Notes: generated from the letters alone by a model not told the origin. Positions 18,842 through 27,872 are shown, counted from the first letter of the stretch. The stretch: 64,000 bases of DNA from Anaerosolibacter carboniphilus (GCF_014205875.1 NZ_JACHEN010000018.1:45707-109706), one strand, 5' to 3'. Numbers and translations: made by a program.

Positions 18842-20527
18842 TTGCATGAATCCTTAGGCATTACAGTAAAAGAGATGTTAGATTTAGAAGTATTAAAAGG
18901 CTCAAAGGTATTGGCTGGACATGATGGACTCGAGGGTAAGATCACAAAAATGAACGTAATGGAAGTGCCTGATATTATTGATTGGGTTACAACGGGAGAA
19001 TTCCTTCTAACAACGGCTTATTCTATAAAAGATGACATAGAAATATTAAAAAACTTGATTCCTCAGCTAAAAGAGCGAAATCTAGCAGGTCTTGGCATAA
19101 AGATGAGACGCTATGTTGAAAAACTTCCAGATGAAATCATTCAGATTGCCGATGCATTAAATTTTCCAATTATTGAAATACCGTTGCATATCGCCTATAC
19201 AGATATCATGATGCCTGTACTGACAGAGATTATTAATAAACAAACAAATACGTTGATAAAGATTGATGAAGTGCATAACAAGCTTATGCATGTCATGCTA
19301 AGGGGTGGAGGGATCAACGAAATCGCTCGAACCATAGGCCAATCCATAGGAAATTCTCTGATTATTCGAGACACAATTTTTGATTCGATGGTAGTTCATT
19401 GTGATGAGGAGAAACAAGAAGTACTTCAGAGAATGATCGAAAATGAAAGGATATCTCCATTGAACACAGCTTGCTCATCTTTGGGGGATCGGATTACTGT
19501 AACATCAGAGGACGAGATACTAGGGAAAGCAATCAAGAGAATTCAGGTTCCTATTCATGTGGATGATAGACACTATGGATATTTATATGTCTGGGAAGAT
19601 TATAGAAAATTGAGTGCAGTGGAGTTAATCAGCATAGAGGCAGCAATTCCAATGATCGCATTGGATTTGAGTAAAAAATCATCTATGTTTGAACTGGAAA
19701 GTCGCCATAAGATAGAATTTTTCGATGATCTATTGTCAGCAGATGAAAAAAGACAAAAACAAGCACTAGAACGCTCAGGTTTTTTTGATTTTGACACCAC
19801 ATTGGGATATGGGACGATCTTGATTACAATTAACAATGCGGATGGATTTATAAAGGGGACTTTAAACAATTCAAATTTCTTGTATCAATTAAACACAAAA
19901 ATTCTTCAAAATATTGAAAGATTAACGAAGGAAAGTAAGGGAAAGCTGGTTTTTGGGAATAAAAGTGATTATATTATTCTGCTCTACGGTGCAAATCCAT
20001 CCAAATCGCCCTTAGAGGTGAAAAAGGAGATGATGGAATTGGTGCAGATAGTGACGCAATACATCGAATATACTATGCCTGAAATCCGATACTCCATTGG
20101 TGTTGGACGATATAATAAAGAAATAAAGAATCTGTGGAGAAGTTATAACGAAGCCATGAAAGCAGTTCTTAACAAGAAAAAAAATGCCCATAACAGCGTG
20201 ATGCATTTCGACGACCTTGGAATATACCGCATTTTATGGATAGATGAAATGGAAGAAGAACTCATGCAGTTTTATCGTGAAATGCTGCAGCCTTTGGTAC
20301 TATATGACAAAGAAAAAGACTCAGAGCTTGTGAAAACACTTCAGATGTATTTTCAGTGTGGAGGGAATCTAAAAAAGATATCTGAAGAGATGTATACCCA
20401 CTATAATACGATTATCTATCGTATTCAGCGTATTAAAGAAATTACTAACATAGACCTTGAAGAACCGAATGGACGGCTAAATTTGCAAGTAGCCCTTAAA
20501 ATATTCGAGTTGATCGAACCAAAGTAA
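18842..20527 (+). CDS. pucR: PucR-family transcriptional regulator
   Basis: 561 residues from TTG 18842, behind AGGAGGAG; an ATG at 18788 lacks a ribosome site. The N-terminal PucR domain (about 1-125) contains the family TGEFLLTT motif. A CdaR GGDEF-like middle region follows (about 280-420), then the C-terminal PucR HTH at about 490-555 (Y-N-T-I-I-Y-R-I-Q-R-I). PucR-type proteins activate purine or ureide catabolism in response to a pathway intermediate. Its place in the middle of the island makes it the likely regulator of both halves. Confidence 0.9.
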   Translation: MHESLGITVKEMLDLEVLKGSKVLAGHDGLEGKITKMNVMEVPDIIDWVTTGEFLLTTAYSIKDDIEILKNLIPQLKERNLAGLGIKMRRYVEKLPDEIIQIADALNFPIIEIPLHIAYTDIMMPVLTEIINKQTNTLIKIDEVHNKLMHVMLRGGGINEIARTIGQSIGNSLIIRDTIFDSMVVHCDEEKQEVLQRMIENERISPLNTACSSLGDRITVTSEDEILGKAIKRIQVPIHVDDRHYGYLYVWEDYRKLSAVELISIEAAIPMIALDLSKKSSMFELESRHKIEFFDDLLSADEKRQKQALERSGFFDFDTTLGYGTILITINNADGFIKGTLNNSNFLYQLNTKILQNIERLTKESKGKLVFGNKSDYIILLYGANPSKSPLEVKKEMMELVQIVTQYIEYTMPEIRYSIGVGRYNKEIKNLWRSYNEAMKAVLNKKKNAHNSVMHFDDLGIYRILWIDEMEEELMQFYREMLQPLVLYDKEKDSELVKTLQMYFQCGGNLKKISEEMYTHYNTIIYRIQRIKEITNIDLEEPNGRLNLQVALKIFELIEPK

Positions 20528-20684
20528 ATTTTAAATTTAGTAAAATACAACAAAAACATAGAAAGATGTTTAGGGCATCTAGCCAAAGGAATGCAGGCGA
20601 TAAGGGAAGAATCATTAGACCATAGGAAGGACCTAAAAACTTCATAGTCGCAAGGGCTAAATATGATGAAAAGGAAACGATGTG

Positions 20685-21644
20685 ATGAAAGCAATCGCGA
20701 TATGTCTTAACACAAAGCAACTATTGAAAGAAAAAAAAGAGATTTATGGAGTGATTCATTCCGTATTCAACCAGGTGTGCAATATAGAGACAAAAGACCA
20801 TATATTGATTCCGCTAATATCTAGATGCATTCCAAATATGCCTAGATGTATTTCATTACATATGCCCCAAACAGCATCGATGCATTCTTTAGGGCTGGTG
20901 AAAGGTCAACAAGTGATGATACGAGATAATCTTTTTAAAATCGTGGATGAAAAGTTCCAGGTGCAACTGGTAGACGCAGCGGTTTGGGATGGAAGACCTG
21001 ATTTCAATTATATGAAACTGGAAGAATCAATGGTATTAAAGAACTTAAGTGTTCTAAGAAATTCTTTACTTAAAAATGGGAATTTCGATGGCATCGCAGC
21101 TATTTCTATGGAAATGGATAAGTATTTCAACGGTGTTGATTATCCTGATGGTTACGCTATGAATCAATACGCCAGATTCATTTGGCCTAGAGTTTTAAAG
21201 CTTGTGCGTTTTATCCTTGAAGAAAATTATCAGGGCATTCAAAATGCAGCAAGGCAAATTATAGGATTTGGCATAGGCCTTACACCATCTGCCGATGATT
21301 TATTGGCTGGGATCATGATTGCGATGGTTTATGGAGCCAATTATTATGAATTCAATATTCATAATGTCTATGATATGCATCATGTGATGATAACAGGCGT
21401 TGAAAATAGAACCACAAAGATCAGTGCCGAGATGCTTTTATTTGCCGCCAGGGGAGAGATTGTAGAGAACGTAAGACAATTGATGATAAGTATTTTTTCT
21501 ATTGAGAATCAAGTTCTTTTAACACAGCGAATTCTCTCTGTGATAGAAAATGGAGAAACTTCAGGATCCGATTGTATTGCAGGCATATATATAGGGTGCT
21601 TATTGAGTGTGATGAAGAACAAAGAAAGGAAGATGAAAAGATGA
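20685..21644 (+). CDS. allH: DUF2877 protein, AllH-like carbamoyltransferase component
   Basis: 319 residues. The DUF2877 signature GFGIGLTPSADDLL lies at about 193-206 and a GSDCIAG motif near the C terminus. In E. coli AllH (YlbF) is required with AllF (FdrA) and AllG (YlbE) for oxamate carbamoyltransferase activity (oxalurate plus phosphate to oxamate plus carbamoyl phosphate). Start ATG 20685; it ends in an ATGA overlap with fdrA, so the two are translationally coupled. Confidence 0.88.
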   Translation: MKAIAICLNTKQLLKEKKEIYGVIHSVFNQVCNIETKDHILIPLISRCIPNMPRCISLHMPQTASMHSLGLVKGQQVMIRDNLFKIVDEKFQVQLVDAAVWDGRPDFNYMKLEESMVLKNLSVLRNSLLKNGNFDGIAAISMEMDKYFNGVDYPDGYAMNQYARFIWPRVLKLVRFILEENYQGIQNAARQIIGFGIGLTPSADDLLAGIMIAMVYGANYYEFNIHNVYDMHHVMITGVENRTTKISAEMLLFAARGEIVENVRQLMISIFSIENQVLLTQRILSVIENGETSGSDCIAGIYIGCLLSVMKNKERKMKR

Positions 21645-23197
21645 ATTTGGGTGTAGAAATAAGAAAAGGGGCTTATTATGATTCGGTTACACTGATGTTA
21701 ATTAGTAAAGAGGTTAAGAAGATGGATGGTGTTAAGGAAGCCCTTGTGGGGATGGGAACAGACTTAAATAAGGAGTTAGCATCAAATTTAAAAATGAATG
21801 ATGATAGGATTAAGGAACTATCTGCAAACGATTTCTTTATTGCTGTTTTATCTGACCACTCAAATATTCTTGAAAAGGTGTGCCAGAAAGTAGATGAGCT
21901 TTTGACCCAGAAAAAACAATCGTCTGATGGTGCATATACGCCTCCAACTTTAGATTCTGCAATAAAGCATGCGCCAGATTCCAACTTGGTTTTGATCTCT
22001 TTGCCAGGAAAGTATGCGTCTGCAGAGGTGAAAAAAGCACTAGAAAATGACCTCCATGTCATGCTTTTTAGTGATAATGTAAGCGTGGAAGACGAGAAAC
22101 AATTAAAAGAATTCGCAAGAGAAAAAGGACTGCTAATGATGGGACCAGATTGTGGCACTGCAATTATCAACCAAGTTCCTCTCGCTTTTGCAAATGTTAT
22201 TCGTAAAGGGGATATCGGAATTATTGGGGCGTCTGGTACTGGAACACAGGAAGTCAGTGTATTGATACATAAATTAGGAGCGGGGGTATCCCAGGTCATT
22301 GGTACAGGTGGCAGAGACCTAAAAAAAGAAATCGGTGGCATTATGATGATGGAGGCAATAAAAGCTCTTGGAGAGGATGAGAATACAAAGGTCATTGTAT
22401 TGATCTCTAAGCCACCAGCACCGGAGATTGCGGAGCAAGTATTGCAGCTAGCAAAACAGACCCAAAAACCTGTGGTGGTCGATTTCATTGGTGGAGATAT
22501 GGAGATGATCAGAAAATATGGTTTGCTGCCAGGGTTCACCTTGGAAGATACAGCGCATAAGGCTGTGGCCCTTTCAAAAAACCAAGAAATAAAGGATATG
22601 ATGGGATTCTCCACATGTGAAAAAGAAATTGATGGAATGATTCAACAAGAGGTTTCCAAAATGAAAAGCAATCAAAAGTATTTACGAGGCCTATATACGG
22701 GTGGAACTTTATGTGATGAGACAATGAAGATGTTGTCTGCCGACTTTGGAGATATCTATTCCAATATTCCCTTAAAGTCAGAGTTTGCTTTGACAAATGT
22801 ATTCAAGAGTGTGAAACATACATGTATAGATCTGGGAGATGATGCGTTTACCGTTGGCAAACCCCATCCAATGATCGACACTTCCAGCAGACAGGACAGA
22901 TTGAAAGCAGAGCTTGAAGATGAGGAAGTGGCTGTAGTACTAATGGATTTTGTTCTTGGATATGGTTCAAATCCAGACCCTGTAGGGGAAATGTTACCTG
23001 TGATAGAGGCTGGAAAACGCTATAGAAGTGAAAAAGGTCTAAGTACATGTATTGTGGCATCCATATGTGGAACAGATCAAGATCCTCAAAATGCATTGGA
23101 ACAAGAGAAAAGGCTAAGGAATGCAGGCGTGATTGTAATGCCTTCGAATGCGCAAGCCGTAAGAGTAGTAGGAAAGATTTTGAAGGAGATTGCTTAA
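21641..23197 (+). CDS. fdrA: FdrA (AllF-like) acyl-CoA-ligase-fold carbamoyltransferase subunit
   Basis: 518 residues, from ATG 21641 in a 4-base overlap with allH. Two succinyl-CoA synthetase alpha-like modules are visible; MGPDCGTAIIN and GASGTGTQEVS lie in the Rossmann part (about 165-205), and a C-terminal part has GYGSNPDPVGE and SICGTDQDPQN. FdrA is the core of E. coli oxamate carbamoyltransferase. A long minus-strand open frame opposite its first half is a shadow. Confidence 0.92.
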   Translation: MNLGVEIRKGAYYDSVTLMLISKEVKKMDGVKEALVGMGTDLNKELASNLKMNDDRIKELSANDFFIAVLSDHSNILEKVCQKVDELLTQKKQSSDGAYTPPTLDSAIKHAPDSNLVLISLPGKYASAEVKKALENDLHVMLFSDNVSVEDEKQLKEFAREKGLLMMGPDCGTAIINQVPLAFANVIRKGDIGIIGASGTGTQEVSVLIHKLGAGVSQVIGTGGRDLKKEIGGIMMMEAIKALGEDENTKVIVLISKPPAPEIAEQVLQLAKQTQKPVVVDFIGGDMEMIRKYGLLPGFTLEDTAHKAVALSKNQEIKDMMGFSTCEKEIDGMIQQEVSKMKSNQKYLRGLYTGGTLCDETMKMLSADFGDIYSNIPLKSEFALTNVFKSVKHTCIDLGDDAFTVGKPHPMIDTSSRQDRLKAELEDEEVAVVLMDFVLGYGSNPDPVGEMLPVIEAGKRYRSEKGLSTCIVASICGTDQDPQNALEQEKRLRNAGVIVMPSNAQAVRVVGKILKEIA

Positions 23198-23211
23198 GGG
23201 GGGAAGTAAGA

Positions 23212-23385
23212 ATGGCGAAGCTCAGTGAACTATTTAAAGAAGAAGTAAAAGTAATCAACATGGGTTTGGAGTCTTTTGCGAAGGATTTAAAGCAGCAAAA
23301 AGTGGAGGTAATCCATGTGGCATGGAAACCACCAGCAGGGGGAAATGCAAAGATGGCTTCTCTATTATCTAAGTTAAAAAAATAA
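23212..23385 (+). CDS. 57-residue FdrA-associated small protein
   Basis: Begins at ATG 23212 with a GGGGGGAAG ribosome site and lies between fdrA and the DUF1116 gene. Its sequence (VKVINMGLESFAKDLK, VEVIHVAWKPPAGGN) resembles a short domain that I recall as a separate fdrA-domain ORF or terminal extension in other FdrA/DUF1116 systems; this is memory, not a search. Reading frame, spacing and gene order support a real fourth component of the carbamoyltransferase. It is easily missed because it is embedded in a longer frame starting at 23047. Confidence 0.75.
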   Translation: MAKLSELFKEEVKVINMGLESFAKDLKQQKVEVIHVAWKPPAGGNAKMASLLSKLKK

Positions 23386-23410
23386 TAATTTACAAAAAGG
23401 AGATGGCGAA

Positions 23411-24673
23411 ATGATTCAAGAAAGAATTCAAGAAGCCAATAAATCAACCTTAGAAAGGATTCTTGATGCCCAGCCGACACTAGTAGGCATAGGTGTGGCG
23501 GAGGAAGTGATCCCAGGAATGACGAAAAAAACAATTCTTCATGCAGGACCACCTATCACATGGGATAAAATGAGCGGCCCATTAAAAGGCGCTGTCATCG
23601 GTGGCCTGATCTATGAAGGGCTGGCAGCTAATGAACAAGAAGCAGTAGCTTTGGCGGAGTCAGGGGAAATTGCTTTTGATCCTTGTCATCATCATGATGC
23701 AGTAGGTCCTATGGCCGGTGTCGTTACAGCATCTATGCCTGTATGGATTGTAAAGAATATGGCCTATGGTAATCAAGCATACTGCACACTAAATGAAGGG
23801 TTAGGAAAAGTTCTTCGATATGGAGCTTATAGTGAAGAAGTTATCAGTAGATTGAAGTGGATAGAAACTGTTTTAGCACCTGTATTAAAAGAAGCTCTAA
23901 TTCTATGCGGACCTATCGACTTGAAGAATATGATTGCCCAGGTAATTAGCATGGGGGATGAAGGCCATAACAGAAATAAAGCAGGTACATCTCTATTCAT
24001 CAGAGAACTGGCACCCCATATTATTTACACAAAGTTTGACAACAAGGATAAAGCCGATGTGTTAAAGTTTATGCACAGTAATGATCATTTCTTCTTAAAT
24101 TTAACCATGCCAGCCTGTAAGGCTACTTTGGAAGCTGCAAAAGGAATCCCCTATAGTACGATTGTCTATACCATGGCGAGAAATGGTACAGAGTTTGGTA
24201 TTCGTGTTTCAGGACTAGGCGATAGATGGTTCACGGCACCAGCTGAAATCATCGATGGACTATATTTCCCAGGTTATTCATCAGCTGATGCGAATCCAGA
24301 TATTGGAGATAGTGCGATTACCGAAACCTGCGGAATTGGAGGATTTTGTATGGGTGCAGCCCCAGCGATTGTTCAATTCGTTGGTGGTACACCAGAGGAT
24401 GCCATTCGATACTCTAAAACAATGTATGAAATTACAGAAGGGGAAAATAACAGCTATAAAATTCCTGTTCTAAACTTCAGAGGATCTGCAACAGGTATTG
24501 ATATTCAGAAAGTAATAGAACTTGATATATTGCCAATTATAAACACAGGTATTGCCCATAAAGATCCAGGCGTAGGGCAAGTTGGAGCTGGTCTTGTAAA
24601 TCCACCGCGAAAGTGCTTTGAGGATGCATTGGAAGCATTTGTTGGAGATTTAGAAGAAAAAGGATTGTTATAG
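23411..24673 (+). CDS. allG: DUF1116 protein, AllG (YlbE)-like carbamoyltransferase component
   Basis: 420 residues, AAGGAGATGG ribosome site, ATG 23411. The DUF1116 landmarks match E. coli YlbE along the whole length: LLHAGPP-type motif (ILHAGPPITWDKMSGP), PCHHHDAVGPMAGV, AYCTLNEGLGKVLR, ARNGTEFGIRVSGLG, DSAITETCGIGG and NTGIAHKDPGVGQVGAG. Works with FdrA and DUF2877 to transfer the carbamoyl group of a ureido acid to phosphate. Last gene of the tightly packed allH-fdrA-small ORF-allG block. Confidence 0.92.
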   Translation: MIQERIQEANKSTLERILDAQPTLVGIGVAEEVIPGMTKKTILHAGPPITWDKMSGPLKGAVIGGLIYEGLAANEQEAVALAESGEIAFDPCHHHDAVGPMAGVVTASMPVWIVKNMAYGNQAYCTLNEGLGKVLRYGAYSEEVISRLKWIETVLAPVLKEALILCGPIDLKNMIAQVISMGDEGHNRNKAGTSLFIRELAPHIIYTKFDNKDKADVLKFMHSNDHFFLNLTMPACKATLEAAKGIPYSTIVYTMARNGTEFGIRVSGLGDRWFTAPAEIIDGLYFPGYSSADANPDIGDSAITETCGIGGFCMGAAPAIVQFVGGTPEDAIRYSKTMYEITEGENNSYKIPVLNFRGSATGIDIQKVIELDILPIINTGIAHKDPGVGQVGAGLVNPPRKCFEDALEAFVGDLEEKGLL

Positions 24674-24760
24674 CATTTCATAACAACTCAAGCAATGGGT
24701 GTTATTGAAATATATCAACATTATCACAATCTTAAGGTAAAATATAAGGAGGTTTTTAAA

Positions 24761-25555
24761 ATGAATTTCTGGAAAAATGTAAAAATGTATGATTTAACAC
24801 AAAATCTAAGCCACTTAACACCACCATGGCCTACCTATGAACCATTACAAATCAAATTTTTTAAAAGGTTATCACCGAATGGTGCTAATGGACAATTAAT
24901 CACAACGTCAAACCATGTAGGAACTCATTTGGATGGCCCTTTGCACTTCGATACGGCAGGAAGAGATATCGCGGCATTGGAATTAGAAAAGTTAGTAGGA
25001 CCTGGTGTTGTTGTTGATCTTTCAGATATTGCAGAAGACTTCAGCATCTATACACCACAGGATATTCTGGATAGAGTAGAAGTAAAAAAAGGGGATATAT
25101 TGATTATTAATACTGGTTATCACAAATATGGATGGGATCAGCCTGAAGCTGATGAAAGAAGATATATGTTGAGACATCCTGGACCATCCATGGATTTCGT
25201 AGATTGGGTAAAAGAAATGGAAATCAAATGGATTGGCGTAGACTGTGGTTCTGCCGATCACCCTATGAATACAAAGATTCGCGATTGGGAACCTAGGGAA
25301 GCCGAAAAGGCGGATGCATATTTAAGAGAAAAGTTTGGAAAAGGATTGGATGAAATATATCCTTGGCCAGATGTATATCAAGCAATGCATATGCAGGTGT
25401 TCCCAAAACCACACGAAATCATCCATGCTGAAAATTTAGGGGGAGAGATCGACAAAATCTTGAACAAACGATTAATTATTGGCTGCTTCCCATGGAAGTT
25501 CCAAGGCGGAGAATCCAGCATCTGCCGTATTGTAGCTTTTGATGAAGTGGAATAA
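24761..25555 (+). CDS. Cyclase-family (kynurenine formamidase-like) metal hydrolase
   Basis: 264 residues from ATG 24761 after a perfect AAGGAGG; a longer in-frame ATG at 24695 has no ribosome site. The metal motif HVGTHLDGPLHF lies at about 51-62 and a second acidic/His set follows (VDCGSADHPMN). Family members such as kynurenine formamidase and isatin hydrolase hydrolyse amides, the latter opening a cyclic amide. In this island it is the best candidate for opening a cyclic ureide ring. The substrate is inference. Confidence 0.82.
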   Translation: MNFWKNVKMYDLTQNLSHLTPPWPTYEPLQIKFFKRLSPNGANGQLITTSNHVGTHLDGPLHFDTAGRDIAALELEKLVGPGVVVDLSDIAEDFSIYTPQDILDRVEVKKGDILIINTGYHKYGWDQPEADERRYMLRHPGPSMDFVDWVKEMEIKWIGVDCGSADHPMNTKIRDWEPREAEKADAYLREKFGKGLDEIYPWPDVYQAMHMQVFPKPHEIIHAENLGGEIDKILNKRLIIGCFPWKFQGGESSICRIVAFDEVE

Positions 25556-25577
25556 TGATACATATCAAAGTTTTATG

Positions 25578-25604
25578 GATTGCCCGCTGTTTTAGCGGGC
25601 AATC
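25578..25604 (+). terminator. Hairpin between cyclase and nitrilase-family genes
   Basis: 11-bp stem GATTGCCCGCT / AGCGGGCAATC with a 5-base loop but no T tract, so it is an inefficient terminator or an mRNA end-stabilising hairpin. Confidence 0.55.
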
Positions 25605-25635
25605 ATATATCGATGAATAGCTAGGAGGCAGAAGA

Positions 25636-26520
25636 ATGAAAGAGCATATTGCAGCTTGTGTCCAAATTGCAGTGGAACCCAATAATATCAATTATAATAT
25701 TGACAAATGCTGTACATGGCTAGAAAAGGCAGTGAAAGAGTATGAAGCAGAGTTAGTCGTATTTCCAGAGACAATTACCACAGGCTTTACTCCCAATATG
25801 CCTATAGAAGCATTTTATGATATGCTGAAGCCGATTCCGGGAGCTCACACGGAAAAAATTCAGAAACTTGCCAAAGAGCTAAACACCCATGTAATCTTTC
25901 CGCTTTATGAAAGGGGAGAGAATGGTATCATTCTCAATAGCTCAATTCTCATTGATGATCAGGGTGAGATACTGGGGAATTATAGAAAAACCCATCCATT
26001 TCCGACAGAGAGACTAGGTGGTGGAGGCTGGACAACGCCAGGGGAAGATACAGTGGTTGTAGAGACGAAGTTAGGGAAAATCGGCATGATTATTTGTTAT
26101 GATGGAGATTTTCCAGAACTTTCAAGGGTTTTAGCACTAAAGGGTGCAGAAATCATTACAAGACCGTCTGCTCTTTTAAGAAGCTACGAAATTTGGGAGA
26201 TGGTGAACAAGGCGAGAGCATATGACAATCATGTATATTTTTTAGCATGTAATGCTGTAGGTCCTGATGCAGCTAAAAACTATTATTTTGGGCATAGCAT
26301 GATCGTTAGCCCAATTGCCCAGGTAATAGCGTTAGCTAGGGGTGGAGAAGAAATCATTGCCGAAAAGTTGAATCCTGACCCAATCAAATATGTGAGCTAT
26401 GGAACAAAATCTCCCATGATTTTTGATCATCTGGAGGACAGGAATGTAAAAGCATATAAAGAAATCTTGCAAGAGGGCAAAAGCTCTTTTGAACCATCAA
26501 GGAGAATATCCTACAGATAA
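25636..26520 (+). CDS. Carbon-nitrogen (nitrilase superfamily) amidohydrolase
   Basis: 294 residues with the Glu-Lys-Cys triad of the superfamily: Glu45 in VVFPET, Lys in NYRKTHPF at about 117, and Cys154 in MIICYDGDFPE. This is an amidase or N-carbamoyl amidohydrolase, not a true nitrilase. Following the carbamoyltransferase, it could deamidate the amide left after phosphorolysis (oxamate or malonamate) to the dicarboxylate and ammonia. AGGAGG ribosome site at 25622. Confidence 0.85.
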   Translation: MKEHIAACVQIAVEPNNINYNIDKCCTWLEKAVKEYEAELVVFPETITTGFTPNMPIEAFYDMLKPIPGAHTEKIQKLAKELNTHVIFPLYERGENGIILNSSILIDDQGEILGNYRKTHPFPTERLGGGGWTTPGEDTVVVETKLGKIGMIICYDGDFPELSRVLALKGAEIITRPSALLRSYEIWEMVNKARAYDNHVYFLACNAVGPDAAKNYYFGHSMIVSPIAQVIALARGGEEIIAEKLNPDPIKYVSYGTKSPMIFDHLEDRNVKAYKEILQEGKSSFEPSRRISYR

Positions 26521-26527
26521 CTTACAA

Positions 26528-26570
26528 TTTTTAAAGAAGGTTGGAAAGGGACTCCAATCTTCTTTAAAAA
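26528..26570. terminator. Terminator at the end of the ureide operon
   Basis: 18-bp stem (28-45 and 53-70 of the 265xx block) with one G-T pair and a 7-base loop, A/T tracts on both sides; separates the hydrolase gene from modE. Confidence 0.8.
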
Positions 26571-26691
26571 TCCATAACGTATTTGATAAAGGCAGCATTG
26601 ATACATAGAAGAAAGATAGGTTTGATTGAAGATTAAAATTATTTTATATGGTTTTATTTTACCTTGTGTTATAGTATGAATAGGTGATGAT

Positions 26692-27018
26692 ATGGATATT
26701 CGATGGCGTATATGGATTGAAAACAATCAACAAAAGATTTTTGGCAAAGGACCAAGGGATTTGCTTCTTAAGGTAGATGAGCTAGGTTCTTTACGACAGG
26801 CAGCTTTGGCTTTGGGTATGTCTTACAGTAAGGCATGGAACCTAGTATCCAGTCTTGAAAAATCACTGGAAATTCCTATACTGGAAAAAAGGATTGGTGG
26901 AGTGGATGGTGGAAGCTCCGTGCTGACAAAAGAGGCAAGAACGCTGCTTGCGAAATATGAAATCTTAGAGCATGAAGTGGAGAAAGCCATTATAAAAATC
27001 TATAAAGGGATTTTTTAA
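26692..27018 (+). CDS. modE: ModE-type winged-helix regulator, single domain
   Basis: 108 residues, only the DNA-binding part of ModE. The motif LGSLRQAALALGMSYSKAWN is the winged HTH recognition region, and GGVDGGSSVLT the wing. It lacks the molbindin (TOBE) domain that binds molybdate in E. coli ModE, as in many Firmicutes and archaeal members. It leads the modABC genes and a Mo-box-like palindrome lies right after it. Confidence 0.85.
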   Translation: MDIRWRIWIENNQQKIFGKGPRDLLLKVDELGSLRQAALALGMSYSKAWNLVSSLEKSLEIPILEKRIGGVDGGSSVLTKEARTLLAKYEILEHEVEKAIIKIYKGIF

Positions 27019-27028
27019 TTTTTGCCCA

Positions 27029-27054
27029 GCGTTATATGATGGAAAATATAGCGC
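27029..27054 (+). promoter_or_regulatory. Mo-box-like ModE operator candidate
   Basis: GCGTTATAT and ATATAGCGC form 9-bp arms with one mismatch, spaced by 8 bases, in the 71-base gap between modE and the modA start. The arms match the CGTTATAT / ATATAACG core of ModE boxes. Confidence 0.7.
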
Positions 27055-27089
27055 ATGAAATATCGAGCTATTATTTTAGGGGGAGCAGT

Positions 27090-27872
27090 ATGAAAAAATC
27101 ATTTCTAGTATTACTTACTTTAGGAATGCTGCTAGGTCTTATGTGGTGTTCCCCACATAAAGATTCTTCCCAATCGAAAACGATCTACGTATTGGCAGCA
27201 GCAAGCCTGCAAGATTCATTCACTGAGATTCAAAAGAATTTTGAACAAGCAACAGGAATTAAATTGATACTAAATTTTGCTGGATCGGGGACATTACAAA
27301 AGCAAATAGAAGAAGGAGCCCCTTGTGACGTTTTTATTTCTGCTGCGCCTAAACAAATGGATGCTTTAGTAGCAAAGAACTTAATGGATCGAGGCAGCAG
27401 CATCGATTTACTAAGAAATCGATTGGTTCTCATTGTATCAGAGGCATATAAGGATAAAATAGCATCTGCTTCAGATTTAGCAGATCAGGATATAAGGGTT
27501 AGCATCGGTGATCCAGAGGTTGTACCGGCGGGACAATATGCCAAGGATAGCCTCGTATACTTAAACCTTTGGGAAGGAATACAGCATAAAATTGTGTTTG
27601 CAAAGGATGTAAGACAAGTAATGGCTTATGTGGAGCGGGGAGAAGTGGATGCCGGGATTATCTATCGCTCGGATGCCGTCCATTTGAAGAGCAGTTTCAT
27701 CAAGGAAACATTTGATGAAGAATGGCATAATCCCATTGTATATCCAGCAGCGATGGCTACAGACAGTAAGGAAAAAGATGCTGCTGCTCGGTTCCTTTCT
27801 TTTATTCAAAATGAAGAATCTATCAAGATTTTCGAGAAAAATGGATTTGAGTTTAATAAAAAAGTAGAGTAG
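27090..27872 (+). CDS. modA: Molybdate ABC transporter substrate-binding protein
   Basis: 260 residues from ATG 27090, behind GGGGGAG; an in-frame ATG at 27036 lies inside the operator and lacks a ribosome site. Signal peptide of about 22 residues ending near a Cys (LMWC), possibly a lipoprotein with an atypical lipobox. ModA motifs follow: VLAAASLQDSFTEI, NFAGSGTLQKQIEEGAPCDVFISA, and DVRQVMAYVERGEVDAGIIYRSDA. Binds molybdate or tungstate outside the membrane and delivers it to ModBC. Confidence 0.92.
   Translation: MKKSFLVLLTLGMLLGLMWCSPHKDSSQSKTIYVLAAASLQDSFTEIQKNFEQATGIKLILNFAGSGTLQKQIEEGAPCDVFISAAPKQMDALVAKNLMDRGSSIDLLRNRLVLIVSEAYKDKIASASDLADQDIRVSIGDPEVVPAGQYAKDSLVYLNLWEGIQHKIVFAKDVRQVMAYVERGEVDAGIIYRSDAVHLKSSFIKETFDEEWHNPIVYPAAMATDSKEKDAAARFLSFIQNEESIKIFEKNGFEFNKKVE

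Noticed and set aside
21676..22614. 312-codon open frame on the minus strand opposite fdrA
   Set aside because: Ser/Phe/Ile-rich composition, no ribosome site and full overlap with the well-supported fdrA gene: an antisense shadow.
22848..23552. 234-codon minus-strand frame across fdrA end, small ORF and DUF1116 start
   Set aside because: Spans three real genes on the other strand, low-complexity Leu/Ser/Phe composition.
18842..26520. Classical allantoin pathway
   Set aside because: No allantoinase, allantoate amidohydrolase, ureidoglycolate enzyme or glyoxylate gene is present; only the carbamoyltransferase end is shared.
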